A stretch of 46,722 bases of DNA from CAZVFE01 sp964626405 (GCA_964626405.1 CAZVFE010000005.1:1-46722); one strand, 5' to 3'; numbered from the stretch's first letter, positions 9,327 to 18,394 are shown. The notes: generated by a model not told the origin, from the sequence alone. Numbers and translations are program-made.

Positions 9327-10384
9327 TCAAAATTGACTATAACATCGTCTGAATCTGGATGAGCTACACAAGAGAGAATAAAACCTTCTTTGATTTCCTT
9401 GTCCGTGAGTCCATCCTCTTCATCCATAATTACTTTTCCTTGCGTACATTTTCCCATGCAGGCGGTACACATTCCAGCCTGACACGAATATGGCAAATCA
9501 ATATCAAGTTCTAGGGCTGCTTCTAAAATAGTTTGATTCGGCTTTACTAAGACTTGGTGAACCTCCCCCTCATATTCAATTCTTACCATTCTATCCTGGC
9601 TTAAATTGGTAGATTCAGGGGTTTTTCCATCATCAAGAGAATGAGAACTTGTGAAATATTCAAAATGAATTTGATTTTCTTCTACATCAAATAATTTCAA
9701 AGATTTTTTTACTTCTTCTATCATTTCCCCCGGTCCACAAATAAAATAATTTGCCGAATTGGGTAAAATGCCAATTTCTTGTTTTAAATAATAAACAAAA
9801 GAAGCTTGATTTATTCTTCCCTTAAAACCTGGCCATGAAGCTGTGGGCTGGGAGATTATATTAATTATAGAAAATTTATCTTTATACATTGTTTGAAGTT
9901 CCTCTAAATCTTTTTTAAATATAATTTGATCTTCAAACCTTGAACCATATATTAAATGTACCTTGGCATGGAAATTTTTCTTTAGGATCGTTTTTATTTG
10001 TGGTAAAATAGGTCCAATTCCACTACCTGCTGCAACAAAAACAAACTCAGTCAGTTTGGTGTCCTCTGGGATAATAAATCTTCCAGCTGGTTCCAAGATT
10101 TCAATAGCATCACCAACTTTAATATTATCCAATAAATAATTTGAAACTAAACCGTTTTCAACCCTTTTAACTGTAATTGAAGGACTTGAGTCAAACTCTG
10201 GGGAGGAACTTAAAGAATAGGATCTTCTGATTTTTTCCCCATTGATTTCAATAAATAATGTAATGAATTGCCCCGATTTATATTTTAAAGTGTCATGAAT
10301 TGGATGCCAAAATTCAATTGTCTTGGTATCATTGGTTTGTTCAATAATATTTTTTACACTTAAATGAAGGTGTTTCTGACTCAT
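9323..10384 (-). CDS. PaaE-like flavin reductase with C-terminal 2Fe-2S ferredoxin domain
   Basis: Moves electrons from NAD(P)H through flavin to a plant-type 2Fe-2S cluster, normally to feed an oxygenase or similar partner. Domains in order: FAD-binding barrel with RRSYSLSSSP (about residues 53-62), NAD-binding domain with AAGSGIGPILPQ, and a C-terminal ferredoxin domain with CQAGMCTACMGKC and a distal LSCVAHP, giving the four cluster cysteines. The 353-residue length fits the PaaE/HmpX group. No phenylacetate genes or oxygenase are adjacent, so the partner is unknown. It starts 2 bp after the stop of the upstream GHL10 gene. Confidence 0.88.
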   Translation of the reverse strand: MSQKHLHLSVKNIIEQTNDTKTIEFWHPIHDTLKYKSGQFITLFIEINGEKIRRSYSLSSSPEFDSSPSITVKRVENGLVSNYLLDNIKVGDAIEILEPAGRFIIPEDTKLTEFVFVAAGSGIGPILPQIKTILKKNFHAKVHLIYGSRFEDQIIFKKDLEELQTMYKDKFSIINIISQPTASWPGFKGRINQASFVYYLKQEIGILPNSANYFICGPGEMIEEVKKSLKLFDVEENQIHFEYFTSSHSLDDGKTPESTNLSQDRMVRIEYEGEVHQVLVKPNQTILEAALELDIDLPYSCQAGMCTACMGKCTQGKVIMDEEDGLTDKEIKEGFILSCVAHPDSDDVIVNFD

Positions 10385-10386
10385 AT

Positions 10387-11868
10387 TTATTTTATTTCAA
10401 CTTTATTAGAAGGTGAAGACTCATTGTCTGTAAAGTCTAAACTTGTAACAAAATAAGACTTTCCATTAGATAGGTAATTTTTCGGGAAAGTATATTTATT
10501 CGTATTTAAAACCCTAACAATTTTATATTCGGATTGTTTTCCTGAATCTTCAATTGATTCATATATTACATAAAACTTAGGACTTTCACTATCCTCTGAT
10601 TTAGGGGATAAATCCCAATTCAATTCTAATTGATTATCAGTCCAAGCATATCGTAAATTTTCTGGAGCCAATGGTGGAATTGAATCTTTCCATGGCATTG
10701 GAGGCACTAAAGCTTTATCCTTAAAAGCTTCATTTTTTATATAATCGCCAATTTTTTCATAATTATTTTGGAGAATATGGGAGCTAAATAAAATTTTACC
10801 AAAATTATTTTCAAGATTATCTGCAATTGCCATTTGTTTTTTTACCTCGGCAAGATTCCAATTATCTTCTATATGGTAAATGCCCATTCCAATATAAATA
10901 TGTCTATTAAAATGATTTTTTGTCCACCATTCTGCCAATAATTCATAAGGAGCAACTGCGTGTTTAGTGTCCCAATAAATTTGAGGAGCCAAATAATCTA
11001 TCCAACCTTTCTCTAGCCAAGAGCGAGTATCTGCAAATAAATCATTATAAGATTGTAGGCCATTTTGAGTTGCAGATCCCATTGGATCATTTTTCTTATG
11101 CTGCCAGATTCCAAAAGGGGAAATTCCAAATTTTACTTTTGGACTAGTTTCTTTTAAATCGAAACTGATTTTTTTTATGATTTCATCAATATTATTTCTT
11201 CTCCAATTTGCTAGACTTTCCTTCCCTTTTCGATATTTAATATAAGTTTGATAATCAGGAAATTCTATTCCTTTTTTAGGATAAGGATAAAAATAGTCGT
11301 CTAGGTGCACACCATCAACTTCATAGTTTTTGGTAATATCAACCATGATATTGGATAAATATTCCCTAACTTGTGGTAGCCCAAAATTATAAAGCTTTTG
11401 TCCAGAAAAGTTAATAAACCATTCGGGGTGTTTTCGGATAATATGATTAGTTGAAATGGTAGTTTTATTTGAAAAAACTCCTCTATTTAGGTTAAACCAA
11501 GCATGAACTTCTATTCCTTTTTTATGGGCTTCTTCAATTAATATTTTTAAGGGGTCGAAAAAAGGTTTAGGAGCCTTACCTTGCGTTCCAGTTAAGTAGG
11601 AAGACCAAGGTTCTGTGGTTTTTTCATAGAATGCATCGGATTCTGTTCTTACTTGAAAAAAAATAGAATTAAACCCAGATTCATCCAGGTAATTAACTAA
11701 ATCTTTTAATTCTTTAATTTTTTCTTCGGAAGGTAAATTGGAATCAGACGGCCAATCTATATTTTTTACGGTTGCAATCCATACCCCTCTTAATTCTTTT
11801 TTAGGAAATTGTCCAAAAAAAAGAAAGGGTATGAATAAGAAATTAAGGGATAAAACGAGTCTTTTCAT
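10387..11868 (-). CDS. Secreted GHL10/DUF187 glycoside hydrolase-like protein
   Basis: Predicted extracytoplasmic glycosidase of the GHL10 (YngK-like, PF02638) family. I place the start at 11868, because MKRLVLSLNFLFIPFLFFGQ is then a clean signal peptide; the frame also allows an ATG at 11889, seven residues earlier, which would spoil it. The mature protein begins KKELRGVWIATVKNIDWPS, the family signature, followed by a TIM-barrel with FQVRTESDAFYEK and VDGVHLDDYFYPYP, whose acidic residues are likely catalytic. The last 90 or so residues look like a fibronectin type III-like domain. Substrate unknown; related proteins are linked to cell-wall or polysaccharide processing. Confidence 0.88.
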   Translation of the reverse strand: MKRLVLSLNFLFIPFLFFGQFPKKELRGVWIATVKNIDWPSDSNLPSEEKIKELKDLVNYLDESGFNSIFFQVRTESDAFYEKTTEPWSSYLTGTQGKAPKPFFDPLKILIEEAHKKGIEVHAWFNLNRGVFSNKTTISTNHIIRKHPEWFINFSGQKLYNFGLPQVREYLSNIMVDITKNYEVDGVHLDDYFYPYPKKGIEFPDYQTYIKYRKGKESLANWRRNNIDEIIKKISFDLKETSPKVKFGISPFGIWQHKKNDPMGSATQNGLQSYNDLFADTRSWLEKGWIDYLAPQIYWDTKHAVAPYELLAEWWTKNHFNRHIYIGMGIYHIEDNWNLAEVKKQMAIADNLENNFGKILFSSHILQNNYEKIGDYIKNEAFKDKALVPPMPWKDSIPPLAPENLRYAWTDNQLELNWDLSPKSEDSESPKFYVIYESIEDSGKQSEYKIVRVLNTNKYTFPKNYLSNGKSYFVTSLDFTDNESSPSNKVEIK

Positions 11869-11912
11869 TTGCAATGCAAATTTGCACAAAGAAATGCGTA
11901 AATGAAAAAGAA

Positions 11913-12617
11913 TTAGTTTTTTTCGACAGAAAACAGATATCCAATTCCTTTTAAGGTTTTGATATAATATTCTGGAATTTTTTCTCTTAATTTTCTAATA
12001 TGAACATCAACGGTTCTTTCAACTACATAGACATCTGTACCCCAAACTTTTTCTAAAAGTTCATCGCGATTAAAAACTTTATTCGGATTTTTTGCAAAGT
12101 GGGACAGTAATTCAAACTCTTTTTTAGGAAGAGTTAAAGGTTTTCCTTTGTAAGTTGCTAAATATTTTACTCGGTCAATTACGATATCTCCAATTTCAAT
12201 TACCTCTTCTTGAGTTTCAATGGAGGTATCATATTTTCTTGCAAGGATTGCAGCAATTCTAGACATTAAAGCCCTCGGCTTGATGGGTTTTATAAGATAA
12301 TCATAGGCCCCGGCTTCAAATGCTGCTATTTCTGTAAATTCTTCTCCACGGGCAGTAAGGAATAAAATTAGGGCAGATTGAGTGTCTGGATCTTCTTTTA
12401 ATATCCTTGATGCCTCTATTCCATCCATATTTGGCATCATCACATCCATAATGATAAGATTTGGCTTAAAACTTTTTGCAATTTTTACGGCCTCCTTACC
12501 ATCATAAGCTTTTTCCAGAATATAATTTTCTTTTGAAAGATTGTATTCCAGTAATTCGACGATATCTTGATCGTCGTCTACAATTAAAATTCGATTATTA
12601 TTTTTACTCGAATTCAT
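11913..12617 (-). CDS. OmpR/PhoB-type response regulator
   Basis: Two-domain transcription regulator of 234 residues. The receiver domain has the acidic pair in ILIVDDDQD, the phospho-acceptor aspartate in LIIMDVMMPNMDG (about residue 58), and the conserved Lys in YLIKPIKP. The C-terminal winged helix has LPKKEFELLSHFAKNPNKVF and ends KTLKGIGYLFSVE, typical of OmpR/PhoB proteins. No histidine kinase lies next to it, so its partner must be elsewhere. The divergent 86-bp spacer to the AI-2E transporter gene carries nested inverted repeats that could be its binding site (inference). Confidence 0.93.
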   Translation of the reverse strand: MNSSKNNNRILIVDDDQDIVELLEYNLSKENYILEKAYDGKEAVKIAKSFKPNLIIMDVMMPNMDGIEASRILKEDPDTQSALILFLTARGEEFTEIAAFEAGAYDYLIKPIKPRALMSRIAAILARKYDTSIETQEEVIEIGDIVIDRVKYLATYKGKPLTLPKKEFELLSHFAKNPNKVFNRDELLEKVWGTDVYVVERTVDVHIRKLREKIPEYYIKTLKGIGYLFSVEKN

Positions 12618-12629
12618 ATTTTTTGACTA

Positions 12630-12696
12630 ATTTGACAATATAAATTTAAGATTTATAATATTAACAAATTGTTAATTTTTAAATTAATTGTCAAAT
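12630..12696. promoter_or_regulatory. Nested inverted repeats in a divergent promoter region
   Basis: ATTTGACAAT at 12630-12639 is repeated as its exact reverse complement ATTGTCAAAT at 12687-12696. Between them is a perfect 17-nt palindrome ATTAACAAATTGTTAAT at 12660-12676. The region separates the response regulator gene from the AI-2E transporter gene, so each outer arm could serve a promoter facing outward or bind a dimeric regulator. Confidence 0.5.
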
Positions 12697-12703
12697 TTAA
12701 ACT

Positions 12704-13762
12704 ATGGAAACTGAAAATCATTTTGTAATTCGCCTTGCCGCTGGCTTAATTTCCATTAGTTTAATTCTATTGGGGCTGTATTGGTTTAAAGATTTATTTA
12801 TTCTTTTAGGATTTGCTTTAATTCTATCCTTATTATTATTCCCCTTATGTGTGAAATTTGAAAATTGGGGTTTACCACGTTCTTTAGGAATAATTATTGG
12901 TATTTTATTAGCATTGACGTTTTTCTTTTTAATCATTTTTATAATGATTAACCAATTAGATCAATTAAGCTCCAAATGGCCTTTATTTGTTGAAAAATTT
13001 AATGTCATACTACAAGAGGGTCAGAAATATTTATCCGACAAATTGCGAATACCTGAACAGAATCAGGCATTACAATTGTCAAATTCCACAGTTGATGTAA
13101 TAAAAAGTTCGGGTTCTATTTTGTCGGAGACCTTTGGTACAGCTTTAAGAACCATTACTTCTGTTATTTTAACGCCTATATTTATTTTCTTTTTATTGTA
13201 TTATAGAGATTTTATTGCGGAATTTTTATCAAAATTATTTCCTAAAGCTGGCACTGAGCAAATTCATGATATTTTGGGAAAAACAGCCAAGGTCGCACAG
13301 GGTTATTTATTAGGATTAGCGTCGGTCATGATTTTTGCAGCTATCTTAAATACCTTTGGTTTTTGGTTATTAGGAGTAGATTTCTTTTTGTTTTTTGGAA
13401 TATTAACCGGTTTATTATTGTTGATTCCCTATGTTGGAATTTGGTTGGCTGCGATAGGCCCAATAGTTTTAAGTTTAGTGGAATCTGGGCCGAGTAGTAT
13501 GTTTGGAGTAATTATTTGGGTTGCCGCTGTACAATTTATTGAGGCAAATTTTGTTACTCCCATGGTGGTTGGCTCAAGGGTAAGTATTAATCCTCTATTA
13601 GCAATATTAGCTTTAACGATTGGAGAGATTGTGTGGGGAATTCCTGGCTTAATTTTAGCTCTACCTTTTACGGCAATGTTAAAAGTGGTCTTTGATTATG
13701 TGCCTGAACTTAAGCCTTATGGGTTTTTATTAGGTATAGTTCCGAAAAGACCCAAAAAATAA
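12704..13762 (+). CDS. AI-2E family transporter (PerM/YtvI-like membrane protein)
   Basis: A 352-residue integral membrane protein with about eight helices in the PF01594 arrangement: two to three N-terminal helices (LISISLILLGLYWF, ILSLLLFPLCVKF), a soluble region at about 85-145, then further helices including TPIFIFFLLYYRDF, GILTGLLLLIPYVGIW and the family block FVTPMVVGSRVSINPLLAILAL. Family members were first linked to AI-2 export, but many act as antiporters or have unknown substrates, so the name is only a family label. It is divergent from the response regulator. Confidence 0.9.
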   Translation: METENHFVIRLAAGLISISLILLGLYWFKDLFILLGFALILSLLLFPLCVKFENWGLPRSLGIIIGILLALTFFFLIIFIMINQLDQLSSKWPLFVEKFNVILQEGQKYLSDKLRIPEQNQALQLSNSTVDVIKSSGSILSETFGTALRTITSVILTPIFIFFLLYYRDFIAEFLSKLFPKAGTEQIHDILGKTAKVAQGYLLGLASVMIFAAILNTFGFWLLGVDFFLFFGILTGLLLLIPYVGIWLAAIGPIVLSLVESGPSSMFGVIIWVAAVQFIEANFVTPMVVGSRVSINPLLAILALTIGEIVWGIPGLILALPFTAMLKVVFDYVPELKPYGFLLGIVPKRPKK

Positions 13763-13774
13763 ATTTGAATAATG

Positions 13775-13813
13775 AACTATGAGTTTTAAATAAAATATTC
13801 AAAACTCATAGTT
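13775..13813. terminator. Bidirectional hairpin between convergent genes
   Basis: AACTATGAGTTTT at 13775-13787 is exactly reverse-complemented at 13801-13813, giving a 13-bp stem with a 13-nt loop between the convergent AI-2E transporter gene and rpsJ. The stem is AT-rich at its inner end. It likely ends transcription from both sides, although the T-tracts are short. Confidence 0.6.
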
Positions 13814-13829
13814 TAAAGATTAGAAGAAA

Positions 13830-14135
13830 CTATACTTTAATTTCAACGTCTACCCCTGAAGGTAATTCCAATTTCATTAAGGCATCAACAGTTTTTGCTG
13901 AAGAAGAGAAAATGTCAATTAGTCTTTTGTAAGTACATAATTGGAACTGTTCTCTTGATTTCTTGTTCACGTGTGGTGAACGTAAAACCGTGAATTTCTC
14001 AATTTTTGTTGGAAGAGGGATAGGACCTGATACGACAGCTCCTGTAGCTTTTACTGCTTTAACAATTTTCTCAGCAGACTTATCAACCAATGAATGGTCA
14101 AAAGATTTAAGCTTGATTCTAATTTTTTGATTCAT
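13830..14135 (-). CDS. rpsJ: 30S ribosomal protein S10
   Basis: Component of the small subunit and partner of NusB in antitermination. I choose the ATG at 14135, because the protein then starts MNQKIRIKLKSFDHSLVD and has 101 residues, the normal S10 length; an in-frame ATG at 14195 would add 20 atypical residues. S10 motifs are intact: GAVVSGPIPLPTKIEKFTVL, SPHVNKKSREQFQ and a C-terminal LPSGVDVEIKV. In most bacteria rpsJ begins the S10 operon after fusA/tuf and before rplC. Here it is alone: a TPR membrane gene lies upstream and a convergent gene downstream. Confidence 0.97.
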   Translation of the reverse strand: MNQKIRIKLKSFDHSLVDKSAEKIVKAVKATGAVVSGPIPLPTKIEKFTVLRSPHVNKKSREQFQLCTYKRLIDIFSSSAKTVDALMKLELPSGVDVEIKV

Positions 14136-14232
14136 AAGAATTGGTTCGTTTAGTTTATAATTGGCGAAAGAACCATTTGCTCCGACAATTATCAATACAA
14201 AATTAGGATTTAAAATTCAAATTACCAAGTAC

Positions 14233-16431
14233 TTAGAATTTTCTTCTTGCCAATAATTTTGATTTTTCTTTTGAAAATTCCTCTTTATAATCCTCAAAAA
14301 GTTTAGGATTTAAGGTTTTAAGTTTTTCTATAGAAGTTTCAGCATAATTTATTTCCCCCATATAATAAGCTTGAAGAATATAGGGTATTAATAATTCATC
14401 AGATTGCGGATTAAGGTTAGAAGCATCAAAGCAGAAATTGTAGGCAATATTTTGTTGATTTGAATTGTTTAAAAGGTTTCGGGCTTTCAATAAAATATTG
14501 AGATTAAAGGGATGCTTATTTAAGATGGTTAAAACATTATTTTGATTAATTTCTATGGAGTTTAGATTTTCTTTGAAAAGGATATTTCTAAAGTTTTCCA
14601 AGAGTTTGGAAAGGTTCTCTATTTGGCTTTCTTGTGATTGAGAAATAAGGTTCACTAAATTTTTAAAGGAGTTTAATCTTTTTCCTGCTTGAAAATCGTA
14701 AATAATTTTCAACAATTTTGTTTCTGGATAGAGGTCTTGCCAATCTTGATTTTTCATCCATTCATCTAAAGGTAATTCGTAATCTTTGATTGTTTCGGCT
14801 AAAATTGAATTATTTAAATAGGCAAAATTATCGGTATTTAAACTTGGCTGAAATTTTAGATTGAAATTAGTTTTAGGAAGTTCAGGGTAAATTTTACCAA
14901 GAATTAAATGATTTGCTAAAAGTCCCCAATTTGAATTTAATGGGATGGTTTTTATTTTTTCAATTTTATCATTTTGCCATTCAAACTGATGAATAAGGCT
15001 GCCAAGATAATTTGTTTGGATAAGATTATTTTCGGGATCTAACTGAAAATTCAACTCAAGGAATATTTTCGATGAGTCGTAAAAATTTAAATTTTCAAAA
15101 GTAGTGGCAATTTGATTATTAATTTGAATATTGTTTTTGAAGGAATTATTCAATTTTTTCAAAAGGAATAATGATTCGAAGGGTTGATTTGCTTCCAAAT
15201 AAAATTGAGAAAGTAATAAGCCTAATTCAGGGGATTTGGAGGTATTCATTGAATTCGCTATAAAAACTTCTGCTTCATTGAAATTATTTTCTTCCAAGGA
15301 GATTTTTGCCAAATGGGAATTACTAAAAATATTTTTTCTGGAATTTAAAAATCCATTTTCAAAAGAAATTTTAGCTAAGTCATTTTTGCCGATTTGATAT
15401 TCCCATAAACCTTGGTGATTAAAAACTCCAGATTTGAATAAATGCCAAATCCTATTAGAAATGCCAAAATTCCAAGTGATTAGCAATAAAAAACCTCCAA
15501 TCCAAATAATAGAAGGTGAAAGTGTTTTAGCTTTTAAAATGACTCGATAAAAGGGGAGGTTTTTTTCAAATAAATGATGAAAATTTGAATAAAGAAAAGG
15601 GATAAACAATAAAGAGCCCACTAAGATGCTCATGGTATTCCATAATAAGAACCCCTTTAAACCTGAATCATTTTGGAATAAAATTTGAAAAATAATCCAT
15701 CCAATTTGTATGAAATTTAATCCCCACCAAATTAATTTTTGCGGATTTTCCAGGTATTTATTAATTATTAATAGAAAAGCCAAAGTATTAATCAAATAAA
15801 TTAGGATGATAGGAATATGAAGAAAAGAATCAATCCAGTTTAATTCAATTGCGAAAGAAAGGAGGAAATTCAATATTATGAAGCCTAAAAAAAGAAGGAA
15901 ATTTTTAAAACTTGAATTCCAATTGTTTCCTCTTGAAAATTTTAAAATAATTGTTGGAATAGAAAAAAAGCTAATAATGCTTGTTATGTAGGATAAAATT
16001 GCCCAAATCCAGGGAAGATTTTCTATCCATGCCATAAATTGATTTTCATAAATAAAGGGAATGATTAGAAAGATGAGCCAGATCAATAAACCAGGAATTA
16101 GGAATTTTTTTTCTATTTTGGCCCAATGAATAATCCCAAAAATGCTTAGAAAAAATCCCATACCTAGAAAAAACAAAGGGAAAAACTGAATTTCAGAATC
16201 TGGGAATTCAATAAAGTATTTAAAATCTTGTTTTACTTCCAAGAAATTAAACATTACCTCTGGTGAGGAGGATTCAAATTTTAAGGGGATTTCAAAGGGC
16301 AAGATAGTAGAAACCTCTTCAGATTTCACTGGTATATTTGGATAAAAATAGAAAGTTATACCAATAAGAAGAAGAGAAAAAGAAAGAAGTGAAAAATAAA
16401 TTTTATTAAAAACGTCTAATCTTGGTTTCAT
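14233..16431 (-). CDS. Large multi-pass membrane protein with C-terminal TPR-like region
   Basis: Not recognised as a named family. The 732-residue product has an N-terminal half with about ten hydrophobic segments (roughly residues 10-30, 83-103, 112-130, 140-165, 175-195, 205-222, 233-250, 258-280 and 310-325). The C-terminal half (about 340-730) is soluble and helical, with TPR-like repeats such as NSHLAKISLEENNFNEAEVFIANS and ASNLNPQSDELLIPYILQAYYMGEINYAETSIEKL (shown here as two stretches around residues 370-395 and 675-710). The overall architecture resembles O-antigen ligase-like or Wzy-like membrane-TPR proteins, but no motif proves that. rpsJ starts 97 bp downstream and may share its transcript. 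Confidence 0.7.
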   Translation of the reverse strand: MKPRLDVFNKIYFSLLSFSLLLIGITFYFYPNIPVKSEEVSTILPFEIPLKFESSSPEVMFNFLEVKQDFKYFIEFPDSEIQFFPLFFLGMGFFLSIFGIIHWAKIEKKFLIPGLLIWLIFLIIPFIYENQFMAWIENLPWIWAILSYITSIISFFSIPTIILKFSRGNNWNSSFKNFLLFLGFIILNFLLSFAIELNWIDSFLHIPIILIYLINTLAFLLIINKYLENPQKLIWWGLNFIQIGWIIFQILFQNDSGLKGFLLWNTMSILVGSLLFIPFLYSNFHHLFEKNLPFYRVILKAKTLSPSIIWIGGFLLLITWNFGISNRIWHLFKSGVFNHQGLWEYQIGKNDLAKISFENGFLNSRKNIFSNSHLAKISLEENNFNEAEVFIANSMNTSKSPELGLLLSQFYLEANQPFESLFLLKKLNNSFKNNIQINNQIATTFENLNFYDSSKIFLELNFQLDPENNLIQTNYLGSLIHQFEWQNDKIEKIKTIPLNSNWGLLANHLILGKIYPELPKTNFNLKFQPSLNTDNFAYLNNSILAETIKDYELPLDEWMKNQDWQDLYPETKLLKIIYDFQAGKRLNSFKNLVNLISQSQESQIENLSKLLENFRNILFKENLNSIEINQNNVLTILNKHPFNLNILLKARNLLNNSNQQNIAYNFCFDASNLNPQSDELLIPYILQAYYMGEINYAETSIEKLKTLNPKLFEDYKEEFSKEKSKLLARRKF

Positions 16432-16483
16432 TCAAGAAAATTACGAGATTTTCAGAAAAAATAACAAAAAAACACAAAATGAT

Positions 16484-16515
16484 TTTGGCTTTTCTGAAAA
16501 TACAAACTAATTTTG
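16484..16515 (+). promoter_or_regulatory. atpD: Bacteroidota-type promoter of atpDC
   Basis: TTTG at 16484-16487 and TAATTTTG at 16508-16515 are separated by 20 nt, matching the Bacteroidota primary sigma consensus TTTG-N19/20-TAnnTTTG. Transcription would start near 16521, giving a leader of about 60 nt before atpD. Confidence 0.65.
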
Positions 16516-16581
16516 CAGTTCGAAATCTGAAATCAGATTTTTATATATTGTTTAACGCTACTTAGTTAATTATCATATCAA

Positions 16582-18099
16582 ATGGCAAACCAAGTAAATA
16601 AGGGTAAAGTTGCTCAAGTTATTGGTCCAGTTGTGGACGTAAGTTTCGAAGCGGAGGGATCTTCACTTCCAGAAATTTTAAATGCATTAGTTGTAAAAAG
16701 AACTGACGGATCAGAATTGGTTTTGGAAGTTCAACAACATTTAGGAGAGGATCGTGTAAGAACGATTGCTATGGAAGGAACAGAAGGGCTTCAAAGAGGT
16801 CAGGAAGTAATAGACAAAGGCCAGCCGATGACGATGCCAACAGGTGACGGGATCAAGGGTAGACTTTTCAATGTAGTTGGAGATGCTATTGATGGAATTA
16901 AGCAGCCAAAATCAGCTGGTGGGTCACCAATTCACCGTTCGGCTCCAAAGTATGAAGATTTAGCAACCAATACAGAAGTTTTATTTACAGGAATTAAGGT
17001 AATCGATTTATTAGCTCCTTATGTAAAGGGTGGAAAAATTGGTTTATTCGGTGGTGCTGGAGTAGGTAAAACAGTATTGATTATGGAGTTAATCAACAAT
17101 ATTGCCAAAGCTTATGAAGGTTTATCTGTATTTGCAGGTGTAGGAGAGAGAACGCGTGAGGGTAATGACCTTTTAAGAGAAATGATTGAGTCAGGAGTAA
17201 TTAAATACGGTGAGGAATTTAAAAAGTCCATGGAAGAAGGAGGATGGGATTTATCTAAAGTTGATGAAGCTGAATTAGAGAAATCTCAAGCAACTTTAGT
17301 ATTCGGACAGATGAATGAGCCACCAGGAGCACGTGCTAGGGTAGCATTATCCGGATTAACTGTTGCAGAAAATTTCCGTGATGGTGATGGTGAGGGTGCT
17401 GGAAAAGATATCTTATTCTTTATTGATAATATTTTCCGTTTTACTCAGGCAGGTTCTGAGGTATCTGCACTTTTAGGTCGTATGCCTTCTGCGGTAGGAT
17501 ATCAACCAACACTTTCCACTGAAATGGGAGCGATGCAGGAGAGAATTACTTCAACTAAGAGAGGTTCTATTACATCGGTACAGGCAGTTTATGTACCTGC
17601 CGATGACTTAACTGACCCAGCTCCAGCGACAACATTTGCTCACTTGGATGCTACAACTGTACTTTCAAGAAAAATTGCTGAATTAGGAATTTATCCTGCA
17701 GTGGATCCTTTAGATTCTTCGTCTAGAATTTTATCTGCTGAGGTATTAGGAGATGCACATTATAATACAGCACAAAGAGTAAAAGAAATTTTACAGAGAT
17801 ATAAAGAATTACAAGATATTATCGCTATTCTTGGATTAGACGAATTATCGGAAGAAGATAAATTAGTTGTATCAAGAGCAAGAAGAGTTCAACGTTTCTT
17901 ATCTCAACCATTCTTCGTAGCAGAGCAGTTTACTGGTCTAAAAGGAGTTTTAGTAGATATCAATGATACTATTAAAGGATTCAATGCTATTATAGATGGA
18001 GAGTATGATCATTTACCTGAGGCAGCATTCAATTTGGTAGGTACAATTGAAGATGCAGTTGCTAAAGGAGAAAGATTATTGGCTGAAGCTAAAAAATAA
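16582..18099 (+). CDS. atpD: F1 ATP synthase subunit beta
   Basis: Catalytic subunit of F1. The 505-residue product has Walker A GGAGVGKTVLIMEL (about residue 158), the GERTREGNDL block, Walker B region ILFFIDNIFRFTQAGSEVSALLGR and the family motif PAPATTFAHLDATTVLSR. An insertion of about 20 residues after MIESGVIKYGEEFKKSM is typical of Bacteroidota AtpD. Only atpC follows, 5 bp later; the other F1Fo subunits are not in the window, the split arrangement common in this phylum. Confidence 0.98.
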   Translation: MANQVNKGKVAQVIGPVVDVSFEAEGSSLPEILNALVVKRTDGSELVLEVQQHLGEDRVRTIAMEGTEGLQRGQEVIDKGQPMTMPTGDGIKGRLFNVVGDAIDGIKQPKSAGGSPIHRSAPKYEDLATNTEVLFTGIKVIDLLAPYVKGGKIGLFGGAGVGKTVLIMELINNIAKAYEGLSVFAGVGERTREGNDLLREMIESGVIKYGEEFKKSMEEGGWDLSKVDEAELEKSQATLVFGQMNEPPGARARVALSGLTVAENFRDGDGEGAGKDILFFIDNIFRFTQAGSEVSALLGRMPSAVGYQPTLSTEMGAMQERITSTKRGSITSVQAVYVPADDLTDPAPATTFAHLDATTVLSRKIAELGIYPAVDPLDSSSRILSAEVLGDAHYNTAQRVKEILQRYKELQDIIAILGLDELSEEDKLVVSRARRVQRFLSQPFFVAEQFTGLKGVLVDINDTIKGFNAIIDGEYDHLPEAAFNLVGTIEDAVAKGERLLAEAKK

Positions 18100-18104
18100 T
18101 TGAA

Positions 18105-18341
18105 ATGAACGTAGAAATTATCACACCAGATAGAAATGTATTTTCAGGAGAAGCTAAAGTAGTTACTCTTCCAGGAACAGATGGTTCTTTCCAAATTTTA
18201 AATGAACATACACCTTTAGTAGGCTCATTAGTTTCTGGAAAAATGGAAGTTGATAGCCAATCTTATATGATTGAGGGGGGTGTTGTAGAAGTTTTGAAAA
18301 ATAAAGTATTAATTCTTCTTGAAGGTATAACTGAAAATTAA
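18105..18341 (+). CDS. atpC: F1 ATP synthase subunit epsilon, short form
   Basis: Central-stalk subunit that couples rotation to F1. The 78-residue protein consists only of the N-terminal beta-sandwich (MNVEIITPDRNVFSGEAK, LPGTDGSFQILNEHTPLVG, EGGVVEVLKNKVLIL). The C-terminal two-helix regulatory domain found in the roughly 135-residue E. coli protein is absent. Short epsilon subunits are usual in Bacteroidota as far as I recall, so this is probably not truncation. It follows atpD by 5 bp, and a strong terminator begins 21 bp after its stop. Confidence 0.93.
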   Translation: MNVEIITPDRNVFSGEAKVVTLPGTDGSFQILNEHTPLVGSLVSGKMEVDSQSYMIEGGVVEVLKNKVLILLEGITEN

Positions 18342-18362
18342 TTTCAAAAATATGATTTAAAG

Positions 18363-18394
18363 AAAATAGGATGTATTTGCATCCTATTTTTTTT
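18363..18394 (+). terminator. Rho-independent terminator of atpDC
   Basis: An 11-bp perfect stem, AAAATAGGATG at 18363-18373 with CATCCTATTTT at 18380-18390, a 6-nt loop, and a run of T continuing to 18394. It directly follows atpC. Confidence 0.9.

Noticed and set aside
13830..14195. Longer rpsJ start at 14195
   Set aside because: It adds 20 residues without similarity to S10; the ATG at 14135 gives the normal length and N-terminus.
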